Part shown: in pieces, positions 38,854 through 46,037 of the stretch
Layout: every line of letters starts with the position of its first letter
Numbering within the stretch: position 1 is the first letter of the stretch
From: an uncultured Ruminococcus sp.
GTDB taxonomy: Bacteria > Bacillota > Clostridia > Oscillospirales > Ruminococcaceae
DNA length: 53,782 nt
Assembly (NCBI GenBank): GCA_910576995.1
Contig: CAJTLC010000018.1
Coordinates: 1-53,782, forward strand
Direction of reading: 5' to 3'
Position numbers and translations under genes: made by a program
The notes under the pieces: model-generated
The model's input: the letters and a program-made list of their open reading frames with translations, nothing else
Database searches by the model: none
What the model was told of the DNA's origin: nothing

Positions 38854-39937
38854 GTTTCTCTTTCACCCTTTCATTCAGAATTTTCCGCTTCTCTTCATAG
38901 TAAGACGGTATTCGTATAATATTGCCCTCTAAATCGTCGATCATATCACCGTAAAAAAGAATAGTTGTCGGTTCAAGACGATTCAGCATCTCATCATATC
39001 CTGCCTTAAACAAGCTATCAAGCTTGTTATTCCAATTCTTATCATTTTTTACGCCAACTGTTGATACTGCAACGGTTGAATGCTTTGGAATGCCGTCAAA
39101 GCAAAAATCGAATGTATCTCTATCACCCCATACAACATCGGGGATAACGTCAATTCCCATATACTGCCAATAAGCAGCGCACCATTGACGTCGATAACAT
39201 GAGAGTATCTGTAACGCTTTAGGGAAATCTGTATACAGACTGAAATCAGGAGATATCACAGCCTTAAATTCTCTCAATCTGTTAATATACTTGTTAGGCT
39301 CACGCCATGCCGATATGAATTTATAATCGTCATAGTAGAAGTGTGCAATATAGTTTTCAGGGTCGCCGACCTCTTTCCAGTCCATAAACCTCAACATTTT
39401 ATCGCCGGTTGTTTGTGTAGCTTGCATTTCGGGTATGCCATAGAAGCCTGTGCATGGAAACTGCATCAAATCTTGATTTTCAAAGCAGTTATGTTGGCAT
39501 GACGGATCACGCTCATCTATTATTTCCAATTTTTGCGGATCGCTTTCCACCGATTCCAAATCATAATCGGTATGTAATGATTTGAAGCCAAAATCGGACA
39601 TATCAATTTCTAAAATATCGTCCAACTCAAGAGAAAGCAAATCAAAATCCCATTCAGCTGATTCAGCCACTTTATTATCGGCAAGCCGAAAAGCTTTTAT
39701 CTGCTCTTCGTTCAAGTCACTTGCTATAATGCATGGAACAGTGCTTAATTTCAACTTCTTCGCCGCCTTGTACCTTGTATGTCCACAAGCAATAACGCCG
39801 TTAGAATCAATTACAAGCGGTACTTTAAAGCCGAATTGCCTTATAGATTCCATAACCGGCTTGACAGCATTATCATTTTTGCGAGGATTATTCGAATAAG
39901 GTTTCAGATCGGAGAGCTTCTTTTCGACTATGTTCAT
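38846..39937 (-). CDS. ParB/sulfiredoxin-like and DUF4417 fusion protein
   Basis: 363 residues. The first 95 residues are a ParB-like nuclease/ATPase domain: LKPYSNNPRKNDNAVKPV, then ACGHTRYKAAKKLKLSTVP, then EQIKAFRLADNKVAE. The remainder (about 145-355) matches DUF4417: ENQDLMQFPCTGFYGIPEM, then HFYYDDYKFISAWREP, then RRQWCAAYWQYMGIDVIPDV, then STVGVKNDKNW. Such fusions lie near terminase in some Clostridia phages. A role in DNA processing before packaging is inferred. Confidence 0.75.
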   Translation of the reverse strand: MNIVEKKLSDLKPYSNNPRKNDNAVKPVMESIRQFGFKVPLVIDSNGVIACGHTRYKAAKKLKLSTVPCIIASDLNEEQIKAFRLADNKVAESAEWDFDLLSLELDDILEIDMSDFGFKSLHTDYDLESVESDPQKLEIIDERDPSCQHNCFENQDLMQFPCTGFYGIPEMQATQTTGDKMLRFMDWKEVGDPENYIAHFYYDDYKFISAWREPNKYINRLREFKAVISPDFSLYTDFPKALQILSCYRRQWCAAYWQYMGIDVIPDVVWGDRDTFDFCFDGIPKHSTVAVSTVGVKNDKNWNNKLDSLFKAGYDEMLNRLEPTTILFYGDMIDDLEGNIIRIPSYYEEKRKILNERVKEKRG

Positions 39938-39939
39938 TA

Positions 39940-40071
39940 TTATTTCCCTTCACATTCGCTATTTCCTGTATCACAACAGCAATCCAAGCATATATTTTTC
40001 AGCTCGTACTTTGAAAAATATTCAAGATTTTTGTCTGCAAGCCGTTTGTGTTCACAGCAGAGATAATTCAC
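39940..40071 (-). CDS. Small Cys-rich protein, GTG start, 43 aa
   Basis: Frame MNYLCCEHKRLADKNLEYFS and KYELKNICLDCCCDTGNSEC, ending EGK. Seven Cys in 43 residues suggest a metal-binding knuckle. The GTG at 40071 has no close ribosome site, but the frame fills the gap between the methylase stop and the ParB start. Moderate to low support. Confidence 0.4.
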   Translation of the reverse strand: MNYLCCEHKRLADKNLEYFSKYELKNICLDCCCDTGNSECEGK

Positions 40072-40084
40072 AACAGCTTGTTAT

Positions 40085-41599
40085 TCACACCTTTAATTCC
40101 AATTTACCTGACATCAAATCAGGTAAAAGTGCATCTCTTAATTCTGTTAAATATTGATTCTGCATTGTATTCAGCAAAGCTATCTGATTTTTCCAAACGT
40201 TCAATAATTGAATCAGCATTTCAGGCAAAATTTCTTTATCGTTAGCCTTAAAAACAAATTCGTTTTTATTCTTTGTGAATTGAATATAATCACACTTTTC
40301 AAGTTTAATTCCTAAGTTTCCCATTTGATATACAATATCTTCGGAATTAGCTTTATCTTGTTTATATAAATCCAAATCAAAACCGAATTGCTTCGCAAGA
40401 GTTTTATTTATCACAAGTTTACAAGAATTCTGCATTCGCACAATATAATTGTAATTATCCGCAATTTCTTGATAATCTCTATGTTTAGGCTCTTTATATT
40501 CAAATTCAATGTATTGCGCAGGTGAAAGGTTATAGTTGTTTTGCTGAATATCCGATATTGTAACGGTTTTTGAAAATTCGGGAATATTATCACATTCTCC
40601 ACATAATATTTCAATGGTTTCAGGCGTTAATACATTTACAATTTTCGTGTATGTTCTGTTGGTGTGACTTGCGTCGCCAAATTGACCGTTTTGTTTCCGT
40701 CCTTCTTCTTTATATTTTTGTCGTGCATCAAACATTTTTATTTCTTGATTGCCGCAACTAAAAACTATAATACAAGTCGGAATATCTGTACTTTCAAACA
40801 TACTTCTTGGAAGCGCAATTACTTCTTCGATATATCCATTGTCAACAAGATATTTTCTTATCTCTAATTCAGGCTGAAATTGAAGCGCACCACACGGCAA
40901 AACAAAAGCGCATTTCCCGTTATCTTTCAGCCTTGATAATGCGGTTATTACAAATGCGTAATTTGCATTGCTGCTTGGTGGGATAGGTTTATTTTGGAAT
41001 CGTTCATCTGCTAACATAGGCATAGGGGCGTCCCATTTTATGTTATATGGAGGATTAGAAATAATTTCATCTGCTTTTATAGTTGGAATATGGCTTATTA
41101 CTTCAACGGTCGAGAATTTATCGCCCTTAGTGATTCGATATGTTTTTATGGATTCAAGCGTGAGCACGTCTCTGTTTATTACATAGCCATTCATGTTACG
41201 AACAGCCATATTAAAAAGCAAGAATGAAATAACTTTTGTGTCAAGTTCTTCACAAATGAAAAGTTTTTCAGGATTATCTATCCATTTTTGAATAGTCAAT
41301 GCTCCAGAACCTGCGCAAATATCATAAACAATTTCACCACCTGTTTCTGTAATTTGCGCACAAAGTGTGCAAATGCTTTTTGGTGTATAATCTTGCTTTT
41401 TTTCTTTGCGGTCTGCTTCGTAATATTGAAATATCTTTTGCAACCAGTCAACACTTAAATCTTCAACCAAATTGCAAAACTGTTGATATTTCTCTGTATC
41501 GCAATTTATGACTGTTTCTAAAAGTTTCCCGCTCAATTCAGAGACAGACTTTACTTTGAAAATCTGCAAAGTCTTTTCACAAAGTTCTTTTAATTCCAT
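40085..41599 (-). CDS. Orphan N6-adenine DNA methylase with HsdS-like tail
   Basis: 504 residues from the ATG at 41599 (GTGAGG upstream). SAM motif I is DICAGSGALTIQ and the catalytic motif is ISNPPYNIKW, both of the HsdM/N6_Mtase type; the N-terminal helical domain is present. The C-terminal part ends LTELRDALLPDLMSGKLELK, the signature end of HsdS specificity subunits. It is thus a methylase fused to a specificity-like region with no restriction subunit nearby. It could protect phage DNA against host restriction. It lies next to the aberrant tRNA. Confidence 0.8.
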   Translation of the reverse strand: MELKELCEKTLQIFKVKSVSELSGKLLETVINCDTEKYQQFCNLVEDLSVDWLQKIFQYYEADRKEKKQDYTPKSICTLCAQITETGGEIVYDICAGSGALTIQKWIDNPEKLFICEELDTKVISFLLFNMAVRNMNGYVINRDVLTLESIKTYRITKGDKFSTVEVISHIPTIKADEIISNPPYNIKWDAPMPMLADERFQNKPIPPSSNANYAFVITALSRLKDNGKCAFVLPCGALQFQPELEIRKYLVDNGYIEEVIALPRSMFESTDIPTCIIVFSCGNQEIKMFDARQKYKEEGRKQNGQFGDASHTNRTYTKIVNVLTPETIEILCGECDNIPEFSKTVTISDIQQNNYNLSPAQYIEFEYKEPKHRDYQEIADNYNYIVRMQNSCKLVINKTLAKQFGFDLDLYKQDKANSEDIVYQMGNLGIKLEKCDYIQFTKNKNEFVFKANDKEILPEMLIQLLNVWKNQIALLNTMQNQYLTELRDALLPDLMSGKLELKV

Positions 41600-41613
41600 A
41601 TTTACCTCACTAT

Positions 41614-41729
41614 TGGAGCAGCAGGCGTGGATTTGCACCACGCATAACATCTTTTCTACTTCATGTGCGCACAATTCATGGGATTCTCATGTCTGAATCA
41701 TTCGCGTCTACCTATTCCGCCACTGCTGC
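41614..41729 (-). tRNA. Aberrant tRNA-like gene, Leu-type D arm, 116 nt
   Basis: Acceptor GCAGCAG pairs perfectly with CTGCTGC, then U73 and an encoded CCA. The D arm (GGCGGAATAGGTAGACGC) is like tRNA-Leu, and ATTCAGA follows where a Leu(CAG) loop would lie. The expected anticodon stem does not pair. The T arm has a 6-bp stem (GCGTGG/CCACGC) and loop TGCAAAT in place of TTCAAAT. The region between is about 30 nt too long. It may be a decayed tRNA-Leu, a tRNA with an insertion or a tRNA mimic. It overlaps a non-genuine upstream extension of the methylase frame. Confidence 0.55.
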
Positions 41730-41735
41730 ATATGT

Positions 41736-41757
41736 GGTCAAGTTTTTAGGCTTGACC
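41736..41757 (-). other. 7-bp hairpin between small ORF and tRNA-like gene
   Basis: GGTCAAG and CTTGACC pair around CCTAAAAA on the minus strand. No T-run follows, so it may be a processing site or 3' stabiliser. Confidence 0.4.
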
Positions 41758-41766
41758 GTGTTCTTG

Positions 41767-41916
41767 TTATACGTATTCTCTCCAATGCGCAGCAAAGTAC
41801 GAGGTTTTTATAATCTCGCCTGTTACCAGATTCCTCATAGTGACTCTGCGGTTAATGTGCTGGATTCCCTCTTTCTCCATTTTCGCTCTTGCAATTGACC
41901 TTAGTATTTTTCTCAT
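41767..41916 (-). CDS. Small basic phage protein, 49 aa
   Basis: MRKILRSIARAKMEKEGIQH, then INRRVTMRNLVTGEII and SYFAAHWREYV. Excellent ribosome site (AAAAGGAGTACTTATT). From recall, an AHWREYV-type end recurs in tiny proteins of Clostridia phages. It sits between the two tRNA genes. Basic and helical; function unknown. Confidence 0.7.
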   Translation of the reverse strand: MRKILRSIARAKMEKEGIQHINRRVTMRNLVTGEIIKTSYFAAHWREYV

Positions 41917-41955
41917 AATAAGTACTCCTTTTGTTTTTGAAATTATTATAATATG

Positions 41956-42030
41956 TGGTTAGGAGTATCAGACTTGAACTGATACTATAAGTTCCAAAGA
42001 CTTAAGTTCTGCCAATTAAACTAACTCCTA
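41956..42030 (-). tRNA. Phage tRNA-Gln (anticodon TTG)
   Basis: Acceptor TAGGAGT pairs with ACTCCTA, discriminator A and encoded CCA. U1-A72 is a known tRNA-Gln identity feature. Anticodon stem TAAGT/ACTTA with loop CTTTGGA, anticodon TTG. T arm ATCAG-TTCAAGT-CTGAT. D arm GTTT...GAAC is short but acceptable. It would read CAA (and CAG by wobble). Confidence 0.88.
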
Positions 42031-42087
42031 AAAGGCACCCGATTTTCGGGTAAGATAAAATAAAAAATATGTGTAAAACAAAAGAAA

Positions 42088-42124
42088 GGAGATACGGAAT
42101 AATATAAAATTATCCCGTATCTCC
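42088..42124 (-). terminator. Terminator between early and late blocks
   Basis: On the minus strand GGAGATACGG pairs with CCGTATCTCC, with an inner ATAAT/ATTAT, followed by TTTCTTTTGTTTT. It lies just downstream of the candidate late regulator and before the tRNA genes. An extended -10 (TGTTATACT, 42125-42133) lies immediately upstream. Confidence 0.75.
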
Positions 42125-42168
42125 AGTATAACATATTGAAAAATAAAATGTGTGACATTCGTGACATT
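42125..42168 (-). promoter_or_regulatory. Possible late promoter with direct-repeat operator
   Basis: On the minus strand two AATGTCAC repeats (plus-strand GTGACATT at 42152-42159 and 42161-42168, 9-base period), then an extended -10 TGTTATACT with no good -35. This resembles an activator-dependent promoter. The -10 abuts the terminator arm, so promoter and terminator may compete; the promoter call is tentative. Confidence 0.4.
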
Positions 42169-42180
42169 TTGAAAATTTTT

Positions 42181-42510
42181 TCAATTTTTTTTGAGATATC
42201 TTGAAACTCTTTGCTTAATAGCCCCCTCTGTGCAGCCGTCACCGATTCTGAAAGCTACATCTTCCCAATCGGGAACTTTTTCACCCTCTCCTATTGACTC
42301 TATGCAGTACATCTTTATCGCTCTGTATACTTTGTAATCAGGAATACTTTCTACAAAACGTTCTATAGTCTTAGTTCGGCATTCAAGTTCGTTTTTTCGA
42401 TACAAAAGCCATATTGATGATTCTTCGCTTACACCACCATTAAGTTCATGCTTTATTTCTCGCAATTCTGAACAATAAGAACGATATCTTTTTAGTTCAT
42501 TAAGCGTCAT
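42181..42510 (-). CDS. Candidate late transcription regulator, ArpU/RinA-like position
   Basis: 109 residues. N-terminal helical (MTLNELKRYRSYCSELREIK), C-terminal HTH-like end (CTEGAIKQRVSRYLKK) preceded by WEDVAFRIGDG, as in sigma-70 region 4-like phage regulators. It is the last gene before the terminator, tRNA genes and terminase, exactly where late activators of Firmicutes phages lie. The GTGACATT repeats just downstream could be its site. Confidence 0.65.
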   Translation of the reverse strand: MTLNELKRYRSYCSELREIKHELNGGVSEESSIWLLYRKNELECRTKTIERFVESIPDYKVYRAIKMYCIESIGEGEKVPDWEDVAFRIGDGCTEGAIKQRVSRYLKKN

Positions 42511-42573
42511 TATTTTTCTCCTTTCCGATAGATATTCACATAGTTATTGCGGATAATGTATTTTTTCTCTGTG

Positions 42574-43017
42574 TCATGAGCTGTCACCTCCGATTGTATT
42601 TTTTAGATTTTCAACAACCCAATCTAAAATCATTAAAATTTTTTTACGCTCATTATTTGCTTGCTGTGGGGTATCAAAATGTCCTAAATAAAACGTCTTT
42701 CGCATAATGGTTATTCTTGCGCGATATTTCTTAGCATTTTTATCAAAATCAACTCCCACATATCCTGACGAATTGTTACTTGAGATGTTATCAAACTTAA
42801 ACACCTGAGAATGATCTTTAATCAAGTGCTTAAATCCTTTTGATTTGCAACCGCAATTTCTTGTTTTACCGCTTGTCAAGTTTGTCCTTCTGACTTCAAC
42901 TGTATTCCCACAAACACAGATGCATTTTAAATACAGATATTCAGATATTCTTCTGCCGTCGATTACAGTAAGATCACCATAACGCTTGCCGATAAAATCA
43001 TTAACCGTGTATTTCAT
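42574..43017 (-). CDS. AP2-domain DNA-binding protein with Cys-cluster
   Basis: 147 residues from the ATG at 43017 (GGAGGTGGTGAAG). Residues 1-70 hold a zinc-ribbon-like set CICVCGNTVEVRRTNLTSG and RNCGC. An AP2/integrase-like DNA-binding domain follows (SSGYVGVDFDKNAKKYRARI, then FYLGHFDTPQQA). This is the layout of HNH-AP2 homing endonucleases with the HNH nuclease absent. It overlaps the upstream gene by 17 bases. Confidence 0.75.
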   Translation of the reverse strand: MKYTVNDFIGKRYGDLTVIDGRRISEYLYLKCICVCGNTVEVRRTNLTSGKTRNCGCKSKGFKHLIKDHSQVFKFDNISSNNSSGYVGVDFDKNAKKYRARITIMRKTFYLGHFDTPQQANNERKKILMILDWVVENLKNTIGGDSS

Positions 43018-43333
43018 CTTCACCACCTCCGTCCATTTTCGCACCGCAGTTTGGGCAGTATTTTGCATCACCGACAAAAATACTATCTTCAGTAAAATCA
43101 AAATCCGAATGGCATACAGAGCATTTGTACCAACTTCCGAACGGATTTGTTTCATCAATCGGGCACGATTCCCATTTACCATGCCTCACAGACTCGGCTT
43201 CGATTGTGGGCAGTTTTGCAATTTCATCATGGATAGTATCAGCTATCCCTGAATGTCTACCTAAGCTTGTTCCGTGAGTTGTCCCATAAGATTCTGCTAT
43301 CTTTAAAGCTTTATCCGCATCAATCAGTCTCAT
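43001..43333 (-). CDS. Zinc-ribbon phage protein, 110 aa
   Basis: N-terminal RLIDADKALKIAESYGTTHG and AKLPTIEAESVRHGKWE, then a CxxC-x18-CxxC zinc ribbon (CSVCHSDFDF and YCPNCGAKM). This RLIDAD...RHGKW...CPNCGAKM layout is frequent in Clostridia phages. Function unknown. Confidence 0.75.
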   Translation of the reverse strand: MRLIDADKALKIAESYGTTHGTSLGRHSGIADTIHDEIAKLPTIEAESVRHGKWESCPIDETNPFGSWYKCSVCHSDFDFTEDSIFVGDAKYCPNCGAKMDGGGEDEIHG

Positions 43334-43344
43334 TTTCAGTCCTC

Positions 43345-43629
43345 CTAATCCATATCGGGCAATATTTCTACACCTGTAACAAGTTGAAGAAACTTTTTGC
43401 CGTCATCATTTACATGATATAAATGCTCCCGACTTTTCGTCATAAGTCCTATTTCAACAAGCTTCTCCATATCCTCAATATCACGTTTTCCTGCATCAAA
43501 GAAGTTGCGATACGGCTCATATTTGCGGTACTTTGTGCCTTTCACTTTCATGGCATCAAAGCCGATTGTATGCTTCATGTCGTCTATCTGCTTGTATGTA
43601 ACGCTCTGTATCTTCTCATAGTCAAACAT
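43345..43629 (-). CDS. Small phage protein, 94 aa, winged-helix-like
   Basis: From the ATG at 43629 (GGAGAGAAAGAAA). MFDYEKIQSVTYKQIDDMKH, then EDMEKLVEIGLMTKSREHLY and HVNDDGKKFLQL. The last part resembles the wing and end of a winged helix. It overlaps the next upstream gene by 8 bases. Unknown function. Confidence 0.6.
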   Translation of the reverse strand: MFDYEKIQSVTYKQIDDMKHTIGFDAMKVKGTKYRKYEPYRNFFDAGKRDIEDMEKLVEIGLMTKSREHLYHVNDDGKKFLQLVTGVEILPDMD

Positions 43630-43792
43630 TTTCTTTCTCTCCATTCTGTTTTTTATCCGGTTGTGACGGATAGCTGTTCTGCTTTTTACAAATGTGATCG
43701 AGTTCACAAATCGGTTCATACGATTCTCCGCACTTTGGGAATTTCACAACAGTAAAGCAATGCCACGGAGGATATTTCGGGTTTTTATGCAT
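43622..43792 (-). CDS. Small Cys-containing phage protein, 56 aa
   Basis: From ATG at 43792: MHKNPKYPPWHCFTVVKFPK, then CGESYEPICELDHICKKQNS. Four Cys and two His could bind a metal ion. The start overlaps the upstream gene's end by 8 bases. Weak evidence beyond tight packing. Confidence 0.5.
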   Translation of the reverse strand: MHKNPKYPPWHCFTVVKFPKCGESYEPICELDHICKKQNSYPSQPDKKQNGEKENV

Positions 43793-44525
43793 TATGAATT
43801 TCCTCCTCAAAATGAATCTTCACAACCTCAACCGCAGCCAGATATTCCCTGGCATACTTACTGTCGCCATGAGTTTCCTTGACCTTTGTTTCAAATTCAG
43901 GAACAGTGCCACTGAAACAACCGCAGGAAACATGAATATGTCCGTCTTTGCACTTGAAAAATGTGGTATTGCGGTTTTCAGACCCAAGACCCTTGAAACA
44001 AAGATAATCAGCATCGTCGCTGACCTGAGCATCGCCGCTGACCCAAGCATTGCCGTTGACCTGAGCATTGCCGTAGACCTGAGCATTGCCGTAGACCCAA
44101 GCATTGCCGTAGACCCAAGCATCGCCGCTGACCTGAGCATTGCCGTAGACCCAAGCATTGCCGTTGACCCAAGCATCGCCGCTGACCTGAGCATTGTCGC
44201 TGACCCAAGCATTGCCGCTGACCTGAGCATTGCCGTAGACACGAGCATTGCCGCTGACCTGAGCATTGCCGTAGACACGAGCATTGCCGCTGACCCAAGT
44301 ATCGCCGTAGACCTGAGCATCTCCGTAGACACGAGCATTGCCGCTGACCTGAGCATTGCTGTAGACCCAAGCATCACCGTCATGCGACAGATTGCTTTCT
44401 TTCTCAACATATCCGCCCATATCTCCGGCTTTAACGTCCCCAAAGTCCCTTACGGCTTTTATTCGGTAAAGTGTTTTGCCCCGGAAAGTTTTGATTTCTG
44501 TTGTTAATTCGTATTTTTTATTCAT
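43785..44525 (-). CDS. Hexapeptide-repeat beta-solenoid protein
   Basis: 246 residues. After an N-terminal region (FRGKTLYRIKAVRDFGDVKA, then DMGGYVEKESNLSHDG), residues 51-170 are 20 tandem hexapeptides of the form (N/D)A(Q/R/W)V(Y/S/N)G, predicted to form about 6-7 coils of a left-handed beta-helix. A C-terminal part follows (YLCFKGLGSENRN, then FFKCKDGHIHVSCGCFSG, then HGDSKYAREYLAAVE). The DNA is a near-perfect 18-base repeat array (44016-44375). No acyltransferase residues are visible, so it is unlikely to be an LpxA-type enzyme. Confidence 0.75.
   Translation of the reverse strand: MNKKYELTTEIKTFRGKTLYRIKAVRDFGDVKAGDMGGYVEKESNLSHDGDAWVYSNAQVSGNARVYGDAQVYGDTWVSGNARVYGNAQVSGNARVYGNAQVSGNAWVSDNAQVSGDAWVNGNAWVYGNAQVSGDAWVYGNAWVYGNAQVYGNAQVNGNAWVSGDAQVSDDADYLCFKGLGSENRNTTFFKCKDGHIHVSCGCFSGTVPEFETKVKETHGDSKYAREYLAAVEVVKIHFEEEIHNA
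44016..44375 (-). repeat. 18-base tandem repeats inside the beta-solenoid gene
   Basis: Twenty coding units of 18 bases (for example GTCTACGGCAATGCTCAG and close variants). Because the period is a multiple of 3, several other frames on both strands also stay open. Such arrays change length easily by slippage or recombination. Confidence 0.85.
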
Positions 44526-44716
44526 TTTTCAATTTCCTCCTTTTCGTAACAAGAGCATTCAAACAGACTTTCAGCAAATTCTAAGCCCTTTTCAAGCTCC
44601 TCGTAATATTTCTGAATGCCGTATAACTGTTTCTGATGTTCAAGGCTCTGACTTCGCCGAAAAGCTTCGATAGCTTCTAACGCCTTGTCTGTGTCGATGC
44701 TTGTTGCTTTATACAT
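44522..44716 (-). CDS. Small helical phage protein, 64 aa
   Basis: From ATG at 44716 (GGAGGATAAAGAGA). MYKATSIDTDKALEAIEAFR and LYGIQKYYEELEKGLEFAES; ends KEEIEK with Cys-Ser-Cys. The start overlaps the end of the 50-aa gene 44709-44861. Coiled coil likely; unknown function. Confidence 0.6.
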   Translation of the reverse strand: MYKATSIDTDKALEAIEAFRRSQSLEHQKQLYGIQKYYEELEKGLEFAESLFECSCYEKEEIEK

Positions 44717-44861
44717 TCTCTTTATCCTCCGATTTCTTAGCATTATTGTATGTTTCTGCGTTTCCATACACGCAGTAAGTACAATATTCGCCCGTATACT
44801 TACATTTAGGCGGTGTAGTTTTTCTTGTGGGTAGTGTATTCATTCGCTGATATTCACACAT
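44709..44861 (-). CDS. Small Cys-containing protein, 50 aa
   Basis: MCEYQRMNTLPTRKTTPPKC, then KYTGEYCTYCVYGNAETYNN, ending AKKSEDKENV. C20, C27 and C30 plus C2 could form a zinc knuckle. The last codons overlap the ATG of the next gene, and the gene fills the gap after 44867. No strong ribosome site. Confidence 0.5.
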   Translation of the reverse strand: MCEYQRMNTLPTRKTTPPKCKYTGEYCTYCVYGNAETYNNAKKSEDKENV

Positions 44862-44866
44862 TGCTT

Positions 44867-45532
44867 TTAATTTCCTTGATTGTTCAGCCAGTCGCAGTAA
44901 GCCTGTGCTTTTTCTTTGTCAAGAAATACTGCATTGTAATTGTAGATTTCATCATACGGTTTATCGTCTGAAATGCCGGATACAATCTTAAAACGATCTT
45001 CGTCTTCGTTACAATATTCGTTTTTAAAACGCTCGTACCGGTAGAAAAAAGTAACAGTTTTTTTGAACGCCTTATTGTCGCTCTTAAATTCGACAACAGT
45101 CGCTTCTTTTGGGGAGTAAATATATTTCGTTTCACGACAACGGCATCGCTCTGTTAACTCTGTACCTTGCGGAGATTTAAAATGAATATAGCCCTGATCG
45201 TCACATTTATCACATTTTTTATGCAGACATTCCCATTCGCCTGCAATACCCCAAGCTGTCTGCATTTTATCGCTTAGAAGCTCTGACAGTCTTAGCTTCT
45301 TAGCTTCCCGCATGGCATCATTCTTCGCGTTTTCTGCTTCTGTTTTCGCCTTTTTAAGTTCTGCGATTTTTTCATTCCAGTTTTTCCTTAAATCCTGCAT
45401 AAGAGCAAGTTCCTGTTCCAATTTTGCTATTTTGTCTATGTATTCCTGTTTAACGACACTTCTGAGCGAGTCTTTAAACTCCTCAACCATTTCGTCAAAT
45501 TCTGACGGTTCATAGTAAAAATCTTCATACAT
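44867..45532 (-). CDS. Coiled-coil protein with DnaJ-type zinc cluster
   Basis: 221 residues. A long coiled coil (about 10-90: IDKIAKLEQELALMQDL and KAKTEAENAKNDAMREA) leads to a zinc cluster of the DnaJ type (CDKCDDQGYIHF and CRCRE). A C-terminal alpha/beta part follows (VVEFKSDNKAFKKTVTFFYR). It overlaps the methyltransferase gene by 8 bases. Function unknown; the cluster may hold DNA or RNA. Confidence 0.65.
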   Translation of the reverse strand: MYEDFYYEPSEFDEMVEEFKDSLRSVVKQEYIDKIAKLEQELALMQDLRKNWNEKIAELKKAKTEAENAKNDAMREAKKLRLSELLSDKMQTAWGIAGEWECLHKKCDKCDDQGYIHFKSPQGTELTERCRCRETKYIYSPKEATVVEFKSDNKAFKKTVTFFYRYERFKNEYCNEDEDRFKIVSGISDDKPYDEIYNYNAVFLDKEKAQAYCDWLNNQGN

Positions 45533-46037
45533 TGCTTTCTTCTCCTTTCAGCAGCTCCTCCGTTTCGTCCGATTTCATGAAACATAACCAATGGGTATTG
45601 TTATGTTTCCCGCTGCGATTTCCGAACAGCGGATTTATAGGGCATAATTTCAAGATTTCTTTGAGTGGTATTTCTACCTCGCTCCACTTGAAAATTAATA
45701 CGCCATTGGGCTTTAAAACACGAAAACATTCTGTAAAACCGTCATGTATCATTTTCTTCCAATTGCCCTCCAAACGGCCGTATTTCAATTTCAGCCATGA
45801 ATTATCTCCTGCATGTTCCAAATGTGGAGGATCAAATACAACAAGATAAAACTGATTATCGTTAAACGGCAGATCGGTAAAATCGCATACGGTATCAGGA
45901 TTGATTTCTATGTAACGATTCGGGTAAAATTCATGTTTTGGAACTTTACGATTATCGCAAAATTCTACATCTGAATTACCTTTATCAAACCAAAACATCT
46001 TGCTGCCGCAACATACGTCCAGTATCTTTTTGTTCAT
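45525..46037 (-). CDS. SAM-dependent DNA methyltransferase-like protein
   Basis: 170 residues. Motif I is ILDVCCGSKMFWFDKG and motif IV is VVFDPPHLEHAG, with FRVLKPNGVLIFKWSE as the following strand. The DPPH motif fits an amino-methyltransferase acting on adenine or cytosine. There is no target-recognition domain of normal size, so the substrate is unclear. It starts 4 bases into the end of the YopX gene (ATGA overlap). Confidence 0.75.
   Translation of the reverse strand: MNKKILDVCCGSKMFWFDKGNSDVEFCDNRKVPKHEFYPNRYIEINPDTVCDFTDLPFNDNQFYLVVFDPPHLEHAGDNSWLKLKYGRLEGNWKKMIHDGFTECFRVLKPNGVLIFKWSEVEIPLKEILKLCPINPLFGNRSGKHNNTHWLCFMKSDETEELLKGEESNV

Noticed and set aside
41680..41710. TCA anticodon (selenocysteine or UGA suppressor) in the aberrant tRNA
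   Set aside because: Only a 3-bp stem can present the loop ATTCAGA, and position 73 is U rather than the G of tRNA-Sec; no selenocysteine genes are present.
43794..44507. Long open frames on both strands over 44016-44375, and a CRISPR-like repeat look
   Set aside because: The 18-base period keeps all frames open; there are no unique spacers between repeats, so it is a coding tandem repeat, not a CRISPR array.
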